DNA of 64,000 bases from Nitrospirillum sp034427435 (GCF_034427435.1 NZ_JAXQNP010000002.1:1054001-1118000), one strand, 5' to 3'; counted from the stretch's first letter, positions 18,144 to 28,904 are shown. Notes: a model not told the origin generated them from the letters alone. A program made the numbers and translations.

Positions 18144-18995
18144 TTGGCCGGTGTGGTGGACGAGCATCTCCGGTGGATAGGCCAGTGGCACCGCGCGGCG
18201 TTCTTCAACCAGGGCGACGGCGTCGTCCTGCCTGTGCCCACGGCCTTTCCCGCCTGGGTGCGCGGCGCCTCGGGAAGCGAGTTGGCGGACCAGCCCGCCA
18301 TCGACCGCTTGATCTCCCTGCATGACCAAATGCACCGCATGGCCCGCCTGGTGCACATGCGGGCCTGCGAGGGCCAGCCGCCGTCGCTGGCCGCCTATGA
18401 GGCGGTGATCGAGAAGTTCGACGAGTTCATGGGCCTGCTGCGGCGGGTGGAGCGGGCGTTCAGCGTGGCCGGCAGCGGCATCGACCCTCTCACCGGCCTG
18501 CGCAACCGCACCGGCCTGCGCGAGGAGATGGAGCGCGAGGCCAACCGCTACCGCCGCACCGGCCGGCCCTTCTGCGTGGCCCTGTGCGACCTCGACAAGT
18601 TCAAGTCGGTCAATGACACCTATGGGCATGAGGCGGGGGATCGCGTGCTGATGGCCGCGGCCGGCGCCATCAACCGCGGCATCCGCAGCTTCGACGAGGC
18701 CTTCCGCCTGGGTGGCGAGGAAATCCTCATCCTGCTGAAGGACGCCACCGTCATGGACGGCTACGCCGTGGTGGAGCGGCTGCGCCAGGATATGGAGGCG
18801 CTGCCGGTCGCCATTGGCGGCGGGCGCACCATCCACTTCACCGCCAGCTTCGGATTGGCCGAAGCGCAGCCCGATGGCGATCCGGAGGATCTGGTGGCGG
18901 AGGCCGACGCCGCGCTGTACACGGCCAAGCACCAGGGCCGGAATCGGGTGGTCCGGGCGGGCGCGCCGGCCCGGGTCGCTGCGGGGCAGCCATGA
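18144..18995 (+). CDS. Diguanylate cyclase with N-terminal CZB-like domain
   Basis: 283 aa from a TTG; GTG at 18153/18156 are alternatives. The N-terminal ~100 residues match the chemoreceptor zinc-binding layout of E. coli DgcZ: His8, a Trp-containing segment (Trp38), and HxxxH (His60, His64). The Cys ligand expected just before Trp38 is absent (TAFPAW). The GGDEF domain has DPLTGLRNR, CDLDKFKSVNDTYGHEAGD, active-site GGEEI (190-194) and an inhibitory RxxD site (Arg181-Asp184) five residues before it. It should make c-di-GMP with product inhibition. An ATG at 18116 would join in frame if the C5 run at 18122-18126 had one C fewer. Confidence 0.82.
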   Translation: MAGVVDEHLRWIGQWHRAAFFNQGDGVVLPVPTAFPAWVRGASGSELADQPAIDRLISLHDQMHRMARLVHMRACEGQPPSLAAYEAVIEKFDEFMGLLRRVERAFSVAGSGIDPLTGLRNRTGLREEMEREANRYRRTGRPFCVALCDLDKFKSVNDTYGHEAGDRVLMAAAGAINRGIRSFDEAFRLGGEEILILLKDATVMDGYAVVERLRQDMEALPVAIGGGRTIHFTASFGLAEAQPDGDPEDLVAEADAALYTAKHQGRNRVVRAGAPARVAAGQP

Positions 18996-19161
18996 GGCTT
19001 GACCAACTGGTCAGGATCATCCGGCCGGGGTAACCGGTCACCGCTCCAGCCGGTGTTTCTGTCGTCCGTGCCGCCACCCCTGTCGGGATGGTGGCGCCAA
19101 GGCGCGCGGTCCGCTAGCTTGGAACCAATTCCACCATTGCCGATCCGTGGTTTAGCCGCCC

Positions 19162-19812
19162 ATGCGCACCGTCCCCGAATTCCCCAACCTGTTCGTCGCC
19201 GATCACCCGCTGATCCAGCACAAGCTGTCGCACATGCGGGACAAGCGGCGCTCGACCATGGGCTTCCGCCAACTGCTGCGGGAGATCGCGCTGCTGATGG
19301 GGTATGAGCTGACGCGCGACCTGCCGTTGACCACGGAACGGATCGAGACGCCGCTGGTGGAGATGGACGCCCCGGTGATCGAGGGCAAGAAAGTCGCCGT
19401 CGTTCCCATCCTGCGGGCGGGCCTGGTGATGGCCGAGGGCCTGCTGGAACTGATGCCCGGCGCGCGCGAGGGCCATATCGGCCTCTACCGCGACCACGAC
19501 ACCAAGCAGCCGGTGGAATATCTGGTGAAGCTGCCGGCCGCGCAGGGCCGCACCTTCATCCTGGTCGATCCCATGCTGGCCACCGGCAATTCCGCCGTGC
19601 ACGCGGTGGACGTGCTGAACCGCCACGGCGTGGCCGACGACCAGGTCCGCTTCATGGCCCTGGTGTCGGCGCCGGAGGGCGTGCGCGTCTTCCACGATGC
19701 CCACCCGGACGTGAAGGTCTACACCGCCGCCCTGGACAGCCACCTGACCGATGACGCCTACATCGTCCCCGGCCTGGGGGACGCTGGCGACCGGCTGTTC
19801 GGGACGAAATAG
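19162..19812 (+). CDS. upp: Uracil phosphoribosyltransferase
   Basis: 216 aa, normal length. PRPP-binding motif ILVDPMLATGNSAVHAVDVL and the uracil-binding tail AYIVPGLGDAGDRLFGTK are present, as is the N-terminal HPLIQHKLSHMRDK segment. It converts uracil and PRPP to UMP in pyrimidine salvage. It is a single gene, with a GC hairpin (19824-19841) immediately downstream. No uracil permease gene is adjacent. Confidence 0.95.
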   Translation: MRTVPEFPNLFVADHPLIQHKLSHMRDKRRSTMGFRQLLREIALLMGYELTRDLPLTTERIETPLVEMDAPVIEGKKVAVVPILRAGLVMAEGLLELMPGAREGHIGLYRDHDTKQPVEYLVKLPAAQGRTFILVDPMLATGNSAVHAVDVLNRHGVADDQVRFMALVSAPEGVRVFHDAHPDVKVYTAALDSHLTDDAYIVPGLGDAGDRLFGTK

Positions 19813-19823
19813 CATCGGGTGAA

Positions 19824-19841
19824 CCGGGGCTGGCGCCCCGG
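19824..19841 (+). terminator. Hairpin after upp
   Basis: CCGGGGC (19824-19830) pairs with GCCCCGG (19835-19841) with a TGGC loop. Only a mixed CT-rich tail follows, so it is a weak intrinsic terminator; it lies between upp and the convergent beta-propeller gene. Confidence 0.4.
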
Positions 19842-19873
19842 CTCCCCTCATCTTTCAGGATCGGCCTCTGGCG

Positions 19874-21253
19874 TCAGGCCTCACGGATCATCACCATGCC
19901 CAGGGCGGTGGGGATGTAGACCGTGCCATCGGGCGCGATGGACAGGGCGGAATAGTGGTTGTCGAACAGGATGCCACTGCCGACCTTGGCGCTCCAGGCG
20001 ATGCTTCCCGTTTCCGCCTCGACCGCCGTCAGGAACCAGTCGTGGCGCCCGTCCTCGATCTTGAGGCTGTAGGTGTAGAGCAGGCCGGTGGCCAGGGACA
20101 GTTTGGACACCACGGACGGCACCGTGACGTGCTCGTTCTCCCAGGCCACCGTGCCGGGACAGGGACGGTTGTCATAGCGCACGCGGGCCATGCCGGGCAC
20201 CACGGGCCGGGTCGACACGCCGTTGCTGTAGCCGTAGTTGTTTTCCACGAAGAAGCTGCCGGTGCAGCCGATCAGGGAATTCTCCGTGTCACTGTGCCCC
20301 TTGGGGAAGACGGGGACCTGGGCCACCACCCGGTTGCCCGGCACATCCTTTTCCCGCCGGTAGACGACGACGTGCATCTGGGGATAGGCGTTGTCGGCGA
20401 TGCCGCAATAGCTTTCCCCGGGGGCCGTCCCCACCAGGGTCGGCGTCGTGCCCGTGCCCCAGCTTTGCTGGCCGGTTTTCTGCCCCAGCCCGCGATCATA
20501 ACTGTAGCACCAGGTCACTTGCGGACGGGTGCCGGTGGCCGGCACGTCGAAGCGGTAGAGCGCGTAATCGCTGGCGATGAACACGCCGCCCGTCTCGTCG
20601 ACGGCGAAGGAATTGCCGATGGTCTGCGGCGCGTCCAGCGTCAGGGTCCAGCAGGCGCCGGAGTCGGGATCGATATAGCCGACGACGCCGCTGTCGGTGA
20701 TCCACCACAGCCGGCCGCTCCAGTCCGGCAGGGCCGACAGGATGCTGGCGTTGGTATCGCCGATGCTGCCGGTCAGGTCATGGACGCGAACGACGCGGAA
20801 GCCCTCGCTGCCCTCCGGCACGGCGACCACCCAGATTTGCTGGTTGGCGGTGGGCAGGACGGCCTGGTTGCGCTCGTTCAGATAGATGTAGCCCCCACCG
20901 CCGAAGCCGGTGCTGCCCCCCTTGCCCGAGGGCAGGTCCATGGCGGCCAGGACATCCAGCGTGCCGGGATCCAGCAACAGCAGGCGCCGGCTGTCCGGCC
21001 CGATGCAAACGGTGACCAGGCGCCCCTTGGGATCATAGGTGATGGAGGCGCCTTCGCCGCCCAGGGACTGGTAGCTCACCACCAGCGTGCCGCCCAAGGG
21101 GCCGGCCCAGCCGTAGGTGTCGGACATGAAGGCGTCGTTGTGCATGTTGTTGCGGCCGTTGGGGGCCATGTAGGGATTTTGCGGCGGCGGTTCCGCCGCG
21201 ATGGGCCGGGGTTCCACGCGCGGGACGACGACGGTGCTGACCTCGATGGACAT
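19874..21253 (-). CDS. Beta-propeller (PQQ-like repeat) protein of unknown function
   Basis: 459 aa, no signal peptide. Repeats of the pattern 'xVxxIDPxSGxxxW' recur (LLLLDPGTLDVLAAMDL, VVGYIDPDSGACWTLTL, AVEAETGSIAWSAK), the signature of PQQ-like or WD-type blades; the last blade ends SIAPDGTVYIPTALGMVMI. Five or more cysteines are present. No catalytic motif is recognised. It diverges from a second, probably related propeller gene over a 197-bp AT-rich promoter region. Confidence 0.65.
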   Translation of the reverse strand: MSIEVSTVVVPRVEPRPIAAEPPPQNPYMAPNGRNNMHNDAFMSDTYGWAGPLGGTLVVSYQSLGGEGASITYDPKGRLVTVCIGPDSRRLLLLDPGTLDVLAAMDLPSGKGGSTGFGGGGYIYLNERNQAVLPTANQQIWVVAVPEGSEGFRVVRVHDLTGSIGDTNASILSALPDWSGRLWWITDSGVVGYIDPDSGACWTLTLDAPQTIGNSFAVDETGGVFIASDYALYRFDVPATGTRPQVTWCYSYDRGLGQKTGQQSWGTGTTPTLVGTAPGESYCGIADNAYPQMHVVVYRREKDVPGNRVVAQVPVFPKGHSDTENSLIGCTGSFFVENNYGYSNGVSTRPVVPGMARVRYDNRPCPGTVAWENEHVTVPSVVSKLSLATGLLYTYSLKIEDGRHDWFLTAVEAETGSIAWSAKVGSGILFDNHYSALSIAPDGTVYIPTALGMVMIREA

Positions 21254-21308
21254 GGGGCTGCTCCTGGCGGCTGGCGGGCGATCACATCCCGCAGTGGATC
21301 GAAATTAA

Positions 21309-21324
21309 TGACGTGTTTACGTCA
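21309..21324. promoter_or_regulatory. Palindrome in the shared promoter region of the two propeller genes
   Basis: TGACGT (21309-21314) and ACGTCA (21319-21324) form an inverted repeat with a GTTT spacer in a locally AT-rich 197-bp divergent promoter region (21254-21450). It is a plausible operator; no regulator gene is next to it. Confidence 0.35.
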
Positions 21325-21450
21325 ATAAGTTGTATGTTGTGCCAGGACGCTATTTTTTTATCTGTCTATTGTCCAGGGATGTGAGGGGATATACAACCTT
21401 AAGGATAATATCCCGCCTGAACCATCACGCGCCTTAAGGGAGGCTGTTCC

Positions 21451-22801
21451 ATGTCAGACCCCTGTCCCGAGTCCGCCGCCTTCATCCCCGGGCCGAGTGA
21501 TGGCCCCTGGTATCGGACCATGATGCCGTTCGAGCATTTCGACTCGATCCGCAGCCAGCAATTCCCCCACAGCTGCGATGTGGCCCAGTTGACGGGCACG
21601 GCCCGCGCCAAGGTGGCGGTCCGCCTTGCCCCCGGCACCTATCCCAACCCCTACAACATCGTCACCCGGGAGCGGGGGAGCTGTTCATCTATGGGGGGTA
21701 TGTCGGCGATGAGACCGGGTCCTATGTGGCCCGGCTGGATGCGGACACGCTGGAGGAGCGCTGGCGCATCCACTTCAAGGTGCCCTTTGAGCACGACTTC
21801 GACTGGCCCGGGGTGCTGGGCGTCCACGGCAACGGCTTCCTGTATGTCGTCACGGGCGCCAAGCTGGCCAAGATCGACCCCGCGACCGGGGCCCATCGCA
21901 CCATAGACCTGCCCGAGCACCCCGGCGGCTTCGGGGCCGCCTATAACGGCTTCGTCATTTCCCGCAGCGGCGACATCATCGCCAAGTCCCTGGAACGGGG
22001 CCGCCCGCTGGTGAATTCCTTGCCGGGGCTCTATGCCGTGAAGGAGAGCGGCATCCCCGCCTTCCTGGTCTCGGTGGATGCCGACACGCTGGAGATCAAG
22101 GCCGTCGTCGAGACGCCGGAACCCGTCCTGGGCCGGGTCATGGTGGATGGGCAGGCGCCCGACGAATTCGTCTACCTGCCGGGACTGACGCACGTGTGGC
22201 GCTATCGGCTGGGACCGGACAGCCTGACCCTCGATCCCAGCTGGAACCCGCAATATGTTTTCCGGGGGAACAGCCGGGCCCGGCCTGCGGCATGCTGAAT
22301 GGCTGGGTGGTGGTGCAGACGAATTTCCTGGAGGCGAAGAAGCCCCTGCGCATTTCCGCCTTCCACAGCGGGAACGCCGCCCTCAGCCACCATCACGTGC
22401 CGTTTCCCCACGGCGCGCCCAGCGAGGAATACTCAAAGCCGGCCCTGGATGCGGCCCATAACCGCGTCTACACCAGCGATGAAAAGGTCGGGCTGGTGAC
22501 GGCGCTGGATTTCAAGGCGGATGTGGGCTTCGTCCCGGTCTGGCAGCAGCCGCAGACCATGGACTCGTTTTGGGCGGTGGTGGGGCCGCGACACCGCCGC
22601 AACATCATTGGCACCGACTATCTGGACGGCCAGGACTATGTGGTGTGGCGGGACGCCAACACCGGCCTGGAACTGGCCCGCTCCGGTCCGCTGGATGCCC
22701 GGCTCAACGGCAATATCGTGGCCATCGGCTTCAATGGCCGCTTCTATTACCTGGGCGTGCATGACGGCACGGTGAATGAGCTGACCCTGAAGCCGGCCTG
22801 A
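21451..22801 (+). pseudogene. Second beta-propeller protein, two frame breaks as sequenced
   Basis: Three consecutive frames encode one continuous ~450-residue product. Break 1 is in the G5 run 21674-21678: one more G gives R-E-R-G-E-L-F-I-Y-G-G. Break 2 is in the G5 run 22264-22268: one more G gives Y-V-F-R-G-E-Q-P-G-P-A. The repaired protein has blade motifs such as ARLDADTLEERW, AKIDPATGAHR, SVDADTLEIKA and WRDANTGLELARSG. The similar length and fold to the divergent neighbour suggests an old duplication. RBS GGGAGG lies 10 nt before the ATG at 21451. As sequenced it cannot make a full protein; homopolymer under-calling is the likely cause. Confidence 0.65.
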
Positions 22802-22849
22802 GGCCGGCGACCCGGTCGGCGTCAGGCCGGTGAGAGTGGCCCTGCCGGG

Positions 22850-24139
22850 TCACTCCGCCGGCGGGATCACCAGGATCTTGTCGATGCGGCGGCCGTCCAT
22901 GTCCACCACCTCGAAGCGATAGCCCGCGTGGGCGACGCCCTCGCCCACGCGGGGCAGGTGGCCCAGCTTGAACAGCAGGAAGCCGGCCAGCGTCAGATAG
23001 TCGCCGCCGTCGCGCAGGCCCGGCAGGTCCAGGACGTGGGCCGCCTCCTCGATGTCCATGCGGCCGTCGATCAGCATGGAGCCGTCCTCGCGCCGCACGA
23101 ACTCATCCTCGTCCGCGTCGTGGGCTTCCGGCAAGTCGCCGGCGATGGATTCCAGGATGTCGGTCAGGGTGACGATGCCCTCGGCGCTGCCATACTCGTC
23201 CACCACCAGGGCCATCTGCTGGCCGGAGGAGCGGAACAGTTCCAGCAGGCGCATGACCTGGGTGCCGTCATGGACGATCAGCGCGGGGTTGGCCAGCTTG
23301 GCCAGGTCCGGCGTCTCACCCGCCAGCACGGCGTCCAGCACCGCCTTGGCGTGCAGCACGCCCACCACCTCGTCCAGGCTGCCGCGGCAGATGGGGAAGC
23401 GGCTGTGATGGCTCTCCTGGATTTCCTTGGTCAGCTGCGCCACGTCGTCGTCCAGGTCCAGCCACATGACGTCCAGGCGCGGGGTCATGATGGCGCGCGC
23501 CGGCCGGTCGGACAGGCCCAGCACGCTTTCGATCATGCGCCGCTCCTCCGGCTCGAACACGCCGGCGGCCGTGCCCTCGGCGATCAGGCTCTTCACCTCT
23601 TCCTCGGTGACGGCGTTCTCCGGCTTGCCGGCGGCGCCAAACAGTTTCAGCACCAGTTCGGTGGTGGCGCCCAGGAACCAGGCCACGGGGGAGGCGATGC
23701 GCGACAGCCCCTGCAGGAAGGGGGCGGTCAGCACGGCGATCCGTTCCGTGGCGAACAGGGCCAGGCGCTTGGGCACCAGTTCGCCCACGATCAGCGACAG
23801 CAGGGTGATGCACACCACCACCAGGGCGACGGCGATGCTGTCGGCATGGGGGGCCAGCGCCGGCACCGCCGCCAGGCTTTCCGCCAGGGGGCCGGACAGC
23901 GTGGCGCTGCCGAAGGCGCCCTCCACGATGGCGATCATGGTGATGCCGATCTGCACCGTGGACAGGAAGTGCGACGGGCTTTCCTGCAGGGCCAGCGCCG
24001 TGCGGGCGCCACGCTGGCCTTTCTCCGCCATGGCCGTCAGCCGGCTGCGCCGGGCGGACAGGACGGCCAGTTCGGACATGGCGAAAAAGCCGTTCAACAG
24101 AATCAGCAGAACCAGGATGGCGATTTGCAGGTAAAGCAT
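22850..24139 (-). CDS. CNNM/CorC-HlyC family membrane protein with CBS domains
   Basis: 429 aa from the ATG at 24139. DUF21 (CNNM) transmembrane domain with three to four helices (MLYLQIAILVLLILLNGFFA start; ELVPKRLALF motif), two CBS domains (about 200-320, with MTPRLDVMWLD and VVDEYGSAEGIVTLTDILE), and the C-terminal CorC_HlyC domain (GSMLIDGRMDIEEA...). Often labelled hemolysin, but the family is linked to Mg2+/Co2+ homeostasis and Na+/Mg2+ exchange. It is a single gene. Confidence 0.85.
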   Translation of the reverse strand: MLYLQIAILVLLILLNGFFAMSELAVLSARRSRLTAMAEKGQRGARTALALQESPSHFLSTVQIGITMIAIVEGAFGSATLSGPLAESLAAVPALAPHADSIAVALVVVCITLLSLIVGELVPKRLALFATERIAVLTAPFLQGLSRIASPVAWFLGATTELVLKLFGAAGKPENAVTEEEVKSLIAEGTAAGVFEPEERRMIESVLGLSDRPARAIMTPRLDVMWLDLDDDVAQLTKEIQESHHSRFPICRGSLDEVVGVLHAKAVLDAVLAGETPDLAKLANPALIVHDGTQVMRLLELFRSSGQQMALVVDEYGSAEGIVTLTDILESIAGDLPEAHDADEDEFVRREDGSMLIDGRMDIEEAAHVLDLPGLRDGGDYLTLAGFLLFKLGHLPRVGEGVAHAGYRFEVVDMDGRRIDKILVIPPAE

Positions 24140-24354
24140 CAGGGCGGCGTCGGGGCCTGTCGGGAGGGGATACACGCGGCACGATAGCATGGACGGACAG
24201 TCTGTCGCGTCCCCGCCATCACAGGGCAGCCAAGTTTTACGGCTTATGCCTCCAAAGCGGGGGGGCGACCATCCCCGTGTCATGACGTTTTGGCGACCGA
24301 TGGTGCCGTCCTGCGCAGCGCCCTTGATTCCCATCCGGACTCGTATTATCTCCG

Positions 24355-24381
24355 CTAGCACTCACCGGGGTTGAGTGCTAA
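24355..24381. promoter_or_regulatory. CIRCE operator of groESL
   Basis: The inverted repeat TAGCACTC-N9-GAGTGCTA (left arm 24356-24363, right arm 24373-24380, followed by A) is the HrcA-binding CIRCE element; only the outermost left base differs from consensus TTAGCACTC. A -10-like TATTAT lies at 24344-24349, just upstream, so bound HrcA would overlap the transcription start. HrcA repression is relieved by heat through titration of GroEL. Confidence 0.95.
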
Positions 24382-24427
24382 CAGCAGGCTCAGCCCCACA
24401 GCTTTTGCCTTTTAAGGGAGAGATCCT

Positions 24428-24715
24428 ATGAAGTTCCGTCCGCTGCACGACCGCGTGGTGGTGCGCCGCGTCGAAAGTGAGCAGAAGACCGCCGGCGGCA
24501 TCATCATCCCCGACACCGTCAAGGAAAAGCCCCAGGAGGGCGAGGTCGTCGCCGTGGGCCCCGGCGCCCGTGACGAGCAGGGCAAGCTGATCGCCCTGGA
24601 CGTGAAGGCTGGTGATCGCGTGCTGTTCGGCAAGTGGTCCGGCACCGAGGTCAAGATCGATGGGGCCGAATACCTCATCATGAAGGAATCCGACATCCTG
24701 GGCATCGTCGCCTGA
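24428..24715 (+). CDS. groES: Co-chaperonin GroES
   Basis: 95 aa, with an AAGGGAGAG ribosome site. The mobile loop (VRRVESEQKTAGGIIIPD), the PQEGEVVAVGPG strand and the C-terminal ILGIV are typical. It forms the heptameric lid on GroEL. It is first in a two-gene operon behind CIRCE; groEL follows after 105 bp. Confidence 0.97.
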   Translation: MKFRPLHDRVVVRRVESEQKTAGGIIIPDTVKEKPQEGEVVAVGPGARDEQGKLIALDVKAGDRVLFGKWSGTEVKIDGAEYLIMKESDILGIVA

Positions 24716-24820
24716 TTGGATGACCGGGCTGGCTGACCCTGCCGGGTCGCCGCCCTCTCGTGTTCCCCTCAAAGCCATCGCGGGCCTCATGAGGCCCCGG
24801 AAATTCAAGGAAGAGAGATT

Positions 24821-26452
<1,632 letters not shown>

Positions 26453-26480
26453 TTCGTCCCCAAGACGAATCGGAAAGAGG

Positions 26481-26513
26481 GGGCCGGCTTCCGAAAGGGG
26501 GCTGGCCCTTTTT
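26481..26513 (+). terminator. Terminator of groESL
   Basis: GGGCCGGC (26481-26488) pairs with GCTGGCCC (26501-26508, one G-U pair) and is followed by TTTTT. It ends the groESL transcript 30 bp after the stop codon. Confidence 0.8.
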
Positions 26514-26635
26514 CTATCCGCGCGGCCTTGGTTCATGGAATTCGGCGCATAAGAAAAGAGCGCGTGCGGGGCATCCCACACGCGCTCTGATCTTCAATGA
26601 AGTCCCAGCCGGATCAACTCAGCGGCGGGCCGCGC

Positions 26636-26881
26636 TCAATGCACGCGCTGGGGTTCCATGTCGTGCTGGCGGACGGAGGCCAGCGCCACATCGGGGGACG
26701 CGGCCATGGCTAGCGGCGTGCCATCGGCGGCGTGAATGGCATAGCCCAGGATGCCCTGGGTCACCACCGGCTTCACATAGGCCAGGACATTGACGCCGAA
26801 GGCGGCGAAATCCTGGGCGGACAGATGGCGCAGGGCGTCGGCGCTCAGCGTCTGGAATTCGGTGTCGAAGCTGTCGGTCAT
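26636..26881 (-). CDS. DUF1150 family protein
   Basis: 81 aa from the ATG at 26881 (a GTG at 26890 is possible). The conserved core LSAQDFAAFGVNVLAYVKPV...GYAIHAADGTPLAMA and the closing VRQHDMEPQRVH identify DUF1150, a small alphaproteobacterial family usually encoded right after Hsp20. Function unknown; the constant link to a small heat-shock protein suggests a stress role. It lies 87 bp downstream of hsp20 in the same direction. Confidence 0.85.
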   Translation of the reverse strand: MTDSFDTEFQTLSADALRHLSAQDFAAFGVNVLAYVKPVVTQGILGYAIHAADGTPLAMAASPDVALASVRQHDMEPQRVH

Positions 26882-26968
26882 GATGATCACTCGCTTTTCG
26901 CAACGTGAAGAAAGACAGGCTCTTTCAAGCCCTGTCAGGATAAGGGCGGAAAATGGCCCAATGACGGA

Positions 26969-27439
26969 TCAACCGGGGTTTTTATCGGGCGACACGTCGA
27001 TGGTCTGCGGCTGGGCCGCGCCGTCGGTGGCGCCGCTGATCTTGATGGTGCGGACCTTGGGTTCCGGAATGGGCCGGCGCAGGTCGATATGCAGCAGGCC
27101 ATTGTCCAGGCTGGCGCCCAGAACCTCGATGCCATCGGCCAGGACGAAGCTGCGCTGGAACTGCCGGGCGGCGATGCCACGGTGCAGGTAGATGCGCGAT
27201 TTGTCGTCCTGCTGGCGGCCACGGATGATGAGCTGGTTGTCTTCCGTCTGCACCTGCAGGTCATCGAAGGTGAAACCGGCCACGGCCAACGAGATGCGCA
27301 GGCCGTCCTCGCCAATCTGTTCGATGTTGTAGGGCGGGTATCCCTCGGCGGCGGATTTGGAAATCCGGTCCAGCGTGCGTTCGAACTGGTCGAAGCCCAA
27401 CAGGAAGGGGCTGTTCAGGAATGAGACACGGGTATTCAT
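26969..27439 (-). CDS. Small heat-shock protein Hsp20 (IbpA type)
   Basis: 156 aa from the ATG at 27439, with GGAGGAGG about 10 nt upstream; longer in-frame starts lack a site. N-terminus NSPFLLGFDQFERTLDRI, alpha-crystallin domain (about 38-130) with YPPYNIEQIGEDGLRISLAV, the RGIAARQFQRSFVLADGI segment and a C-terminal PEPKVRTIKI motif providing the IxI-type anchor. It forms large oligomers that hold unfolding proteins. The GC-rich, foldable 5' leader may control it (see regulatory entry). Confidence 0.92.
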   Translation of the reverse strand: MNTRVSFLNSPFLLGFDQFERTLDRISKSAAEGYPPYNIEQIGEDGLRISLAVAGFTFDDLQVQTEDNQLIIRGRQQDDKSRIYLHRGIAARQFQRSFVLADGIEVLGASLDNGLLHIDLRRPIPEPKVRTIKISGATDGAAQPQTIDVSPDKNPG

Positions 27440-27560
27440 GGTGGCGGCAACCTCCTCCAACGAGCGAGTATGCGGGGGCGGCCTTGGCGGGGCCCACCAG
27501 AGCCCGGCGCCTTCGGCCCGCCGCTCGGCGGCCCGGAACGGCACCGCCTGAGTGATACAT
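27440..27560 (-). promoter_or_regulatory. Structured 5' leader of hsp20, possible thermometer
   Basis: In the transcript sense the leader holds a CCGCC-GAGC-GGCGG hairpin (27518-27531) and, next to the start, GCTCGTTGGAGGAGG, where CTC-type bases just before the Shine-Dalgarno could pair with it. Rhizobial hsp20 genes commonly use ROSE thermometers of this kind. The match is by layout, not a full consensus. The rest of the 697-bp gap (27561-28136) has no gene; 27800-27870 is AT-rich and may hold promoters. Confidence 0.3.
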
Positions 27561-28136
27561 GGGTACCGCCTCCCAGGGTTCAAGACAAGCGTCCACGCAT
27601 GGCCCGCCGCTGGCACGGGCAGGGCGCATCCGGCATGCTTCCCCCTCCTGGTTCCCCTCCTTGTGATGCTCGTCATCGCGACCGGCGCATGCCTTTCGGC
27701 CAGGGCCGGGGCCGGCAGGCAGATACCCCCAGAAACTGTGGATAAGTCTGTGAGCGGGTGGTGCCGGGGCCAGGAGTCCTGGGCCTTCGCACCCTTTGCC
27801 CAGAAAATAGGCAATAAAATCAACCCATTGAAAATAAATGCTTTTCAAGAAAATGCGCCTGCTCCACCTGGGGTATTTCCTTGTCGTCGGCGGCCTCTGA
27901 CGTTGCCGATTCGGCCTTGACAGGCTTGTGGACCACCCGTGCCGTCGCGCGGCCAGGGCGGATGGGACGATCCTTGGGGTTAGGCCCCCCGTCGGGGCCC
28001 CGAGTCGTGTCGCCACCGCCCCCTCCCTGACCTTGGTCGGGGGATATTCCGGGTGTGGCGCTTGATCGGCCGGCGGGCTCATGACACAAGCATTGCCATC
28101 TACAATTTCGGCTTACTGCCTTTTTCGAGGTGACCC

Positions 28137-28727
28137 ATGCGTCGTCTGTTCGTGGCCCTTGTCCTCGGTCTGCTGGTGATGGCGCCCTCCGGTATGGGCG
28201 TGCGGTCCGCCTGGGCCCAGTCCGGCGGCTTCGGCTTCGCCGATGAGACGCCCATCACCCTGAACGTGGCCGAGATCGAGGTGGTGAACGACTATGTGTC
28301 GCCCATGAAGCCGCCCAACATCGAATACCAGCTGCAACTGACGCCGGCCGAGGTGGTGCGCCTTTGGGTCCAGGACCGGCTGAAGGCCGCCGGCTCCAGC
28401 GGCAAGGCCCGCGTGATCATCAAGAACGCCAGCATCGTCGAGGTGAACCTGCCCCGCACCACGGGCATCAAGGGCTGGTTCACCACCGACCAGTCGCAGC
28501 GCTATGACGGGCGCCTCGAGGTGGAAATCCAGGTGGACCTGCCCGCCAAGGGCTATGCCGGCAGCACGTCGGTGGCGGTCAGTTCCAGCCAGTCGGTGTC
28601 CGAGGACGTGACCCTGAACCAGCGGGAAAAGACCTGGTCGCAGCTGGTGCGCGACATGGCGCGCGACATGGACGCCCAGCTGGCCAAGGGCATCCGCGAC
28701 AACCTGTTCGCGGCGATGATTCTCTGA
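28137..28727 (+). CDS. Secreted or lipid-associated hypothetical protein
   Basis: 196 aa with a signal peptide (about 1-27, ending SAWA-Q). The mature part contains PITLNVAEIEVVNDYVSP and a LRAxK-type helix with AEVVRLWVQDRLKAAG, then a beta-rich centre with NASIVEVNLPRT; it resembles outer-membrane-assembly or lipoprotein-like families but I cannot name it. No lipobox Cys is present. ATG with GAGGTGACCC upstream. Its GC matches the surroundings. A strong terminator follows at 28863. Confidence 0.65.
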   Translation: MRRLFVALVLGLLVMAPSGMGVRSAWAQSGGFGFADETPITLNVAEIEVVNDYVSPMKPPNIEYQLQLTPAEVVRLWVQDRLKAAGSSGKARVIIKNASIVEVNLPRTTGIKGWFTTDQSQRYDGRLEVEIQVDLPAKGYAGSTSVAVSSSQSVSEDVTLNQREKTWSQLVRDMARDMDAQLAKGIRDNLFAAMIL

Positions 28728-28862
28728 GTTCCTCAGGCGCCGGCAGGGCCGTCCGGCCCTTTGGCTATCCTCGCGTTTCAGTCCGCTTCGCTTCCCAAAA
28801 CGCTCCGGCGGCCGCAGTCGCGGCCTAGGAAAAGGGTGATGGGACTGGCGATGGCGCAAAGG

Positions 28863-28904
28863 AAAAGGCCGGTGGCGCTGGGGGCGCCGCCGGCCTTTTT
28901 CATT
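28863..28904. terminator. Bidirectional terminator between a secreted-protein gene and folE
   Basis: AAAAGGCCGG-T-GGCGC (28863-28878) pairs with GCGCC-G-CCGGCCTTTT (28884-28899), giving an A-run on one side and a T-run on the other. It serves both converging genes. Confidence 0.85.

Noticed and set aside
18116..18325. ATG at 18116 as a frameshifted true start of the diguanylate cyclase
   Set aside because: Needs one base fewer in a C5 run, opposite to the other frame breaks; usable TTG/GTG starts exist in the correct frame.
27737..27745. TGTGGATAA DnaA-box match in an AT-rich stretch before hsp20
   Set aside because: One isolated box without iterons or other boxes; too weak for an origin.
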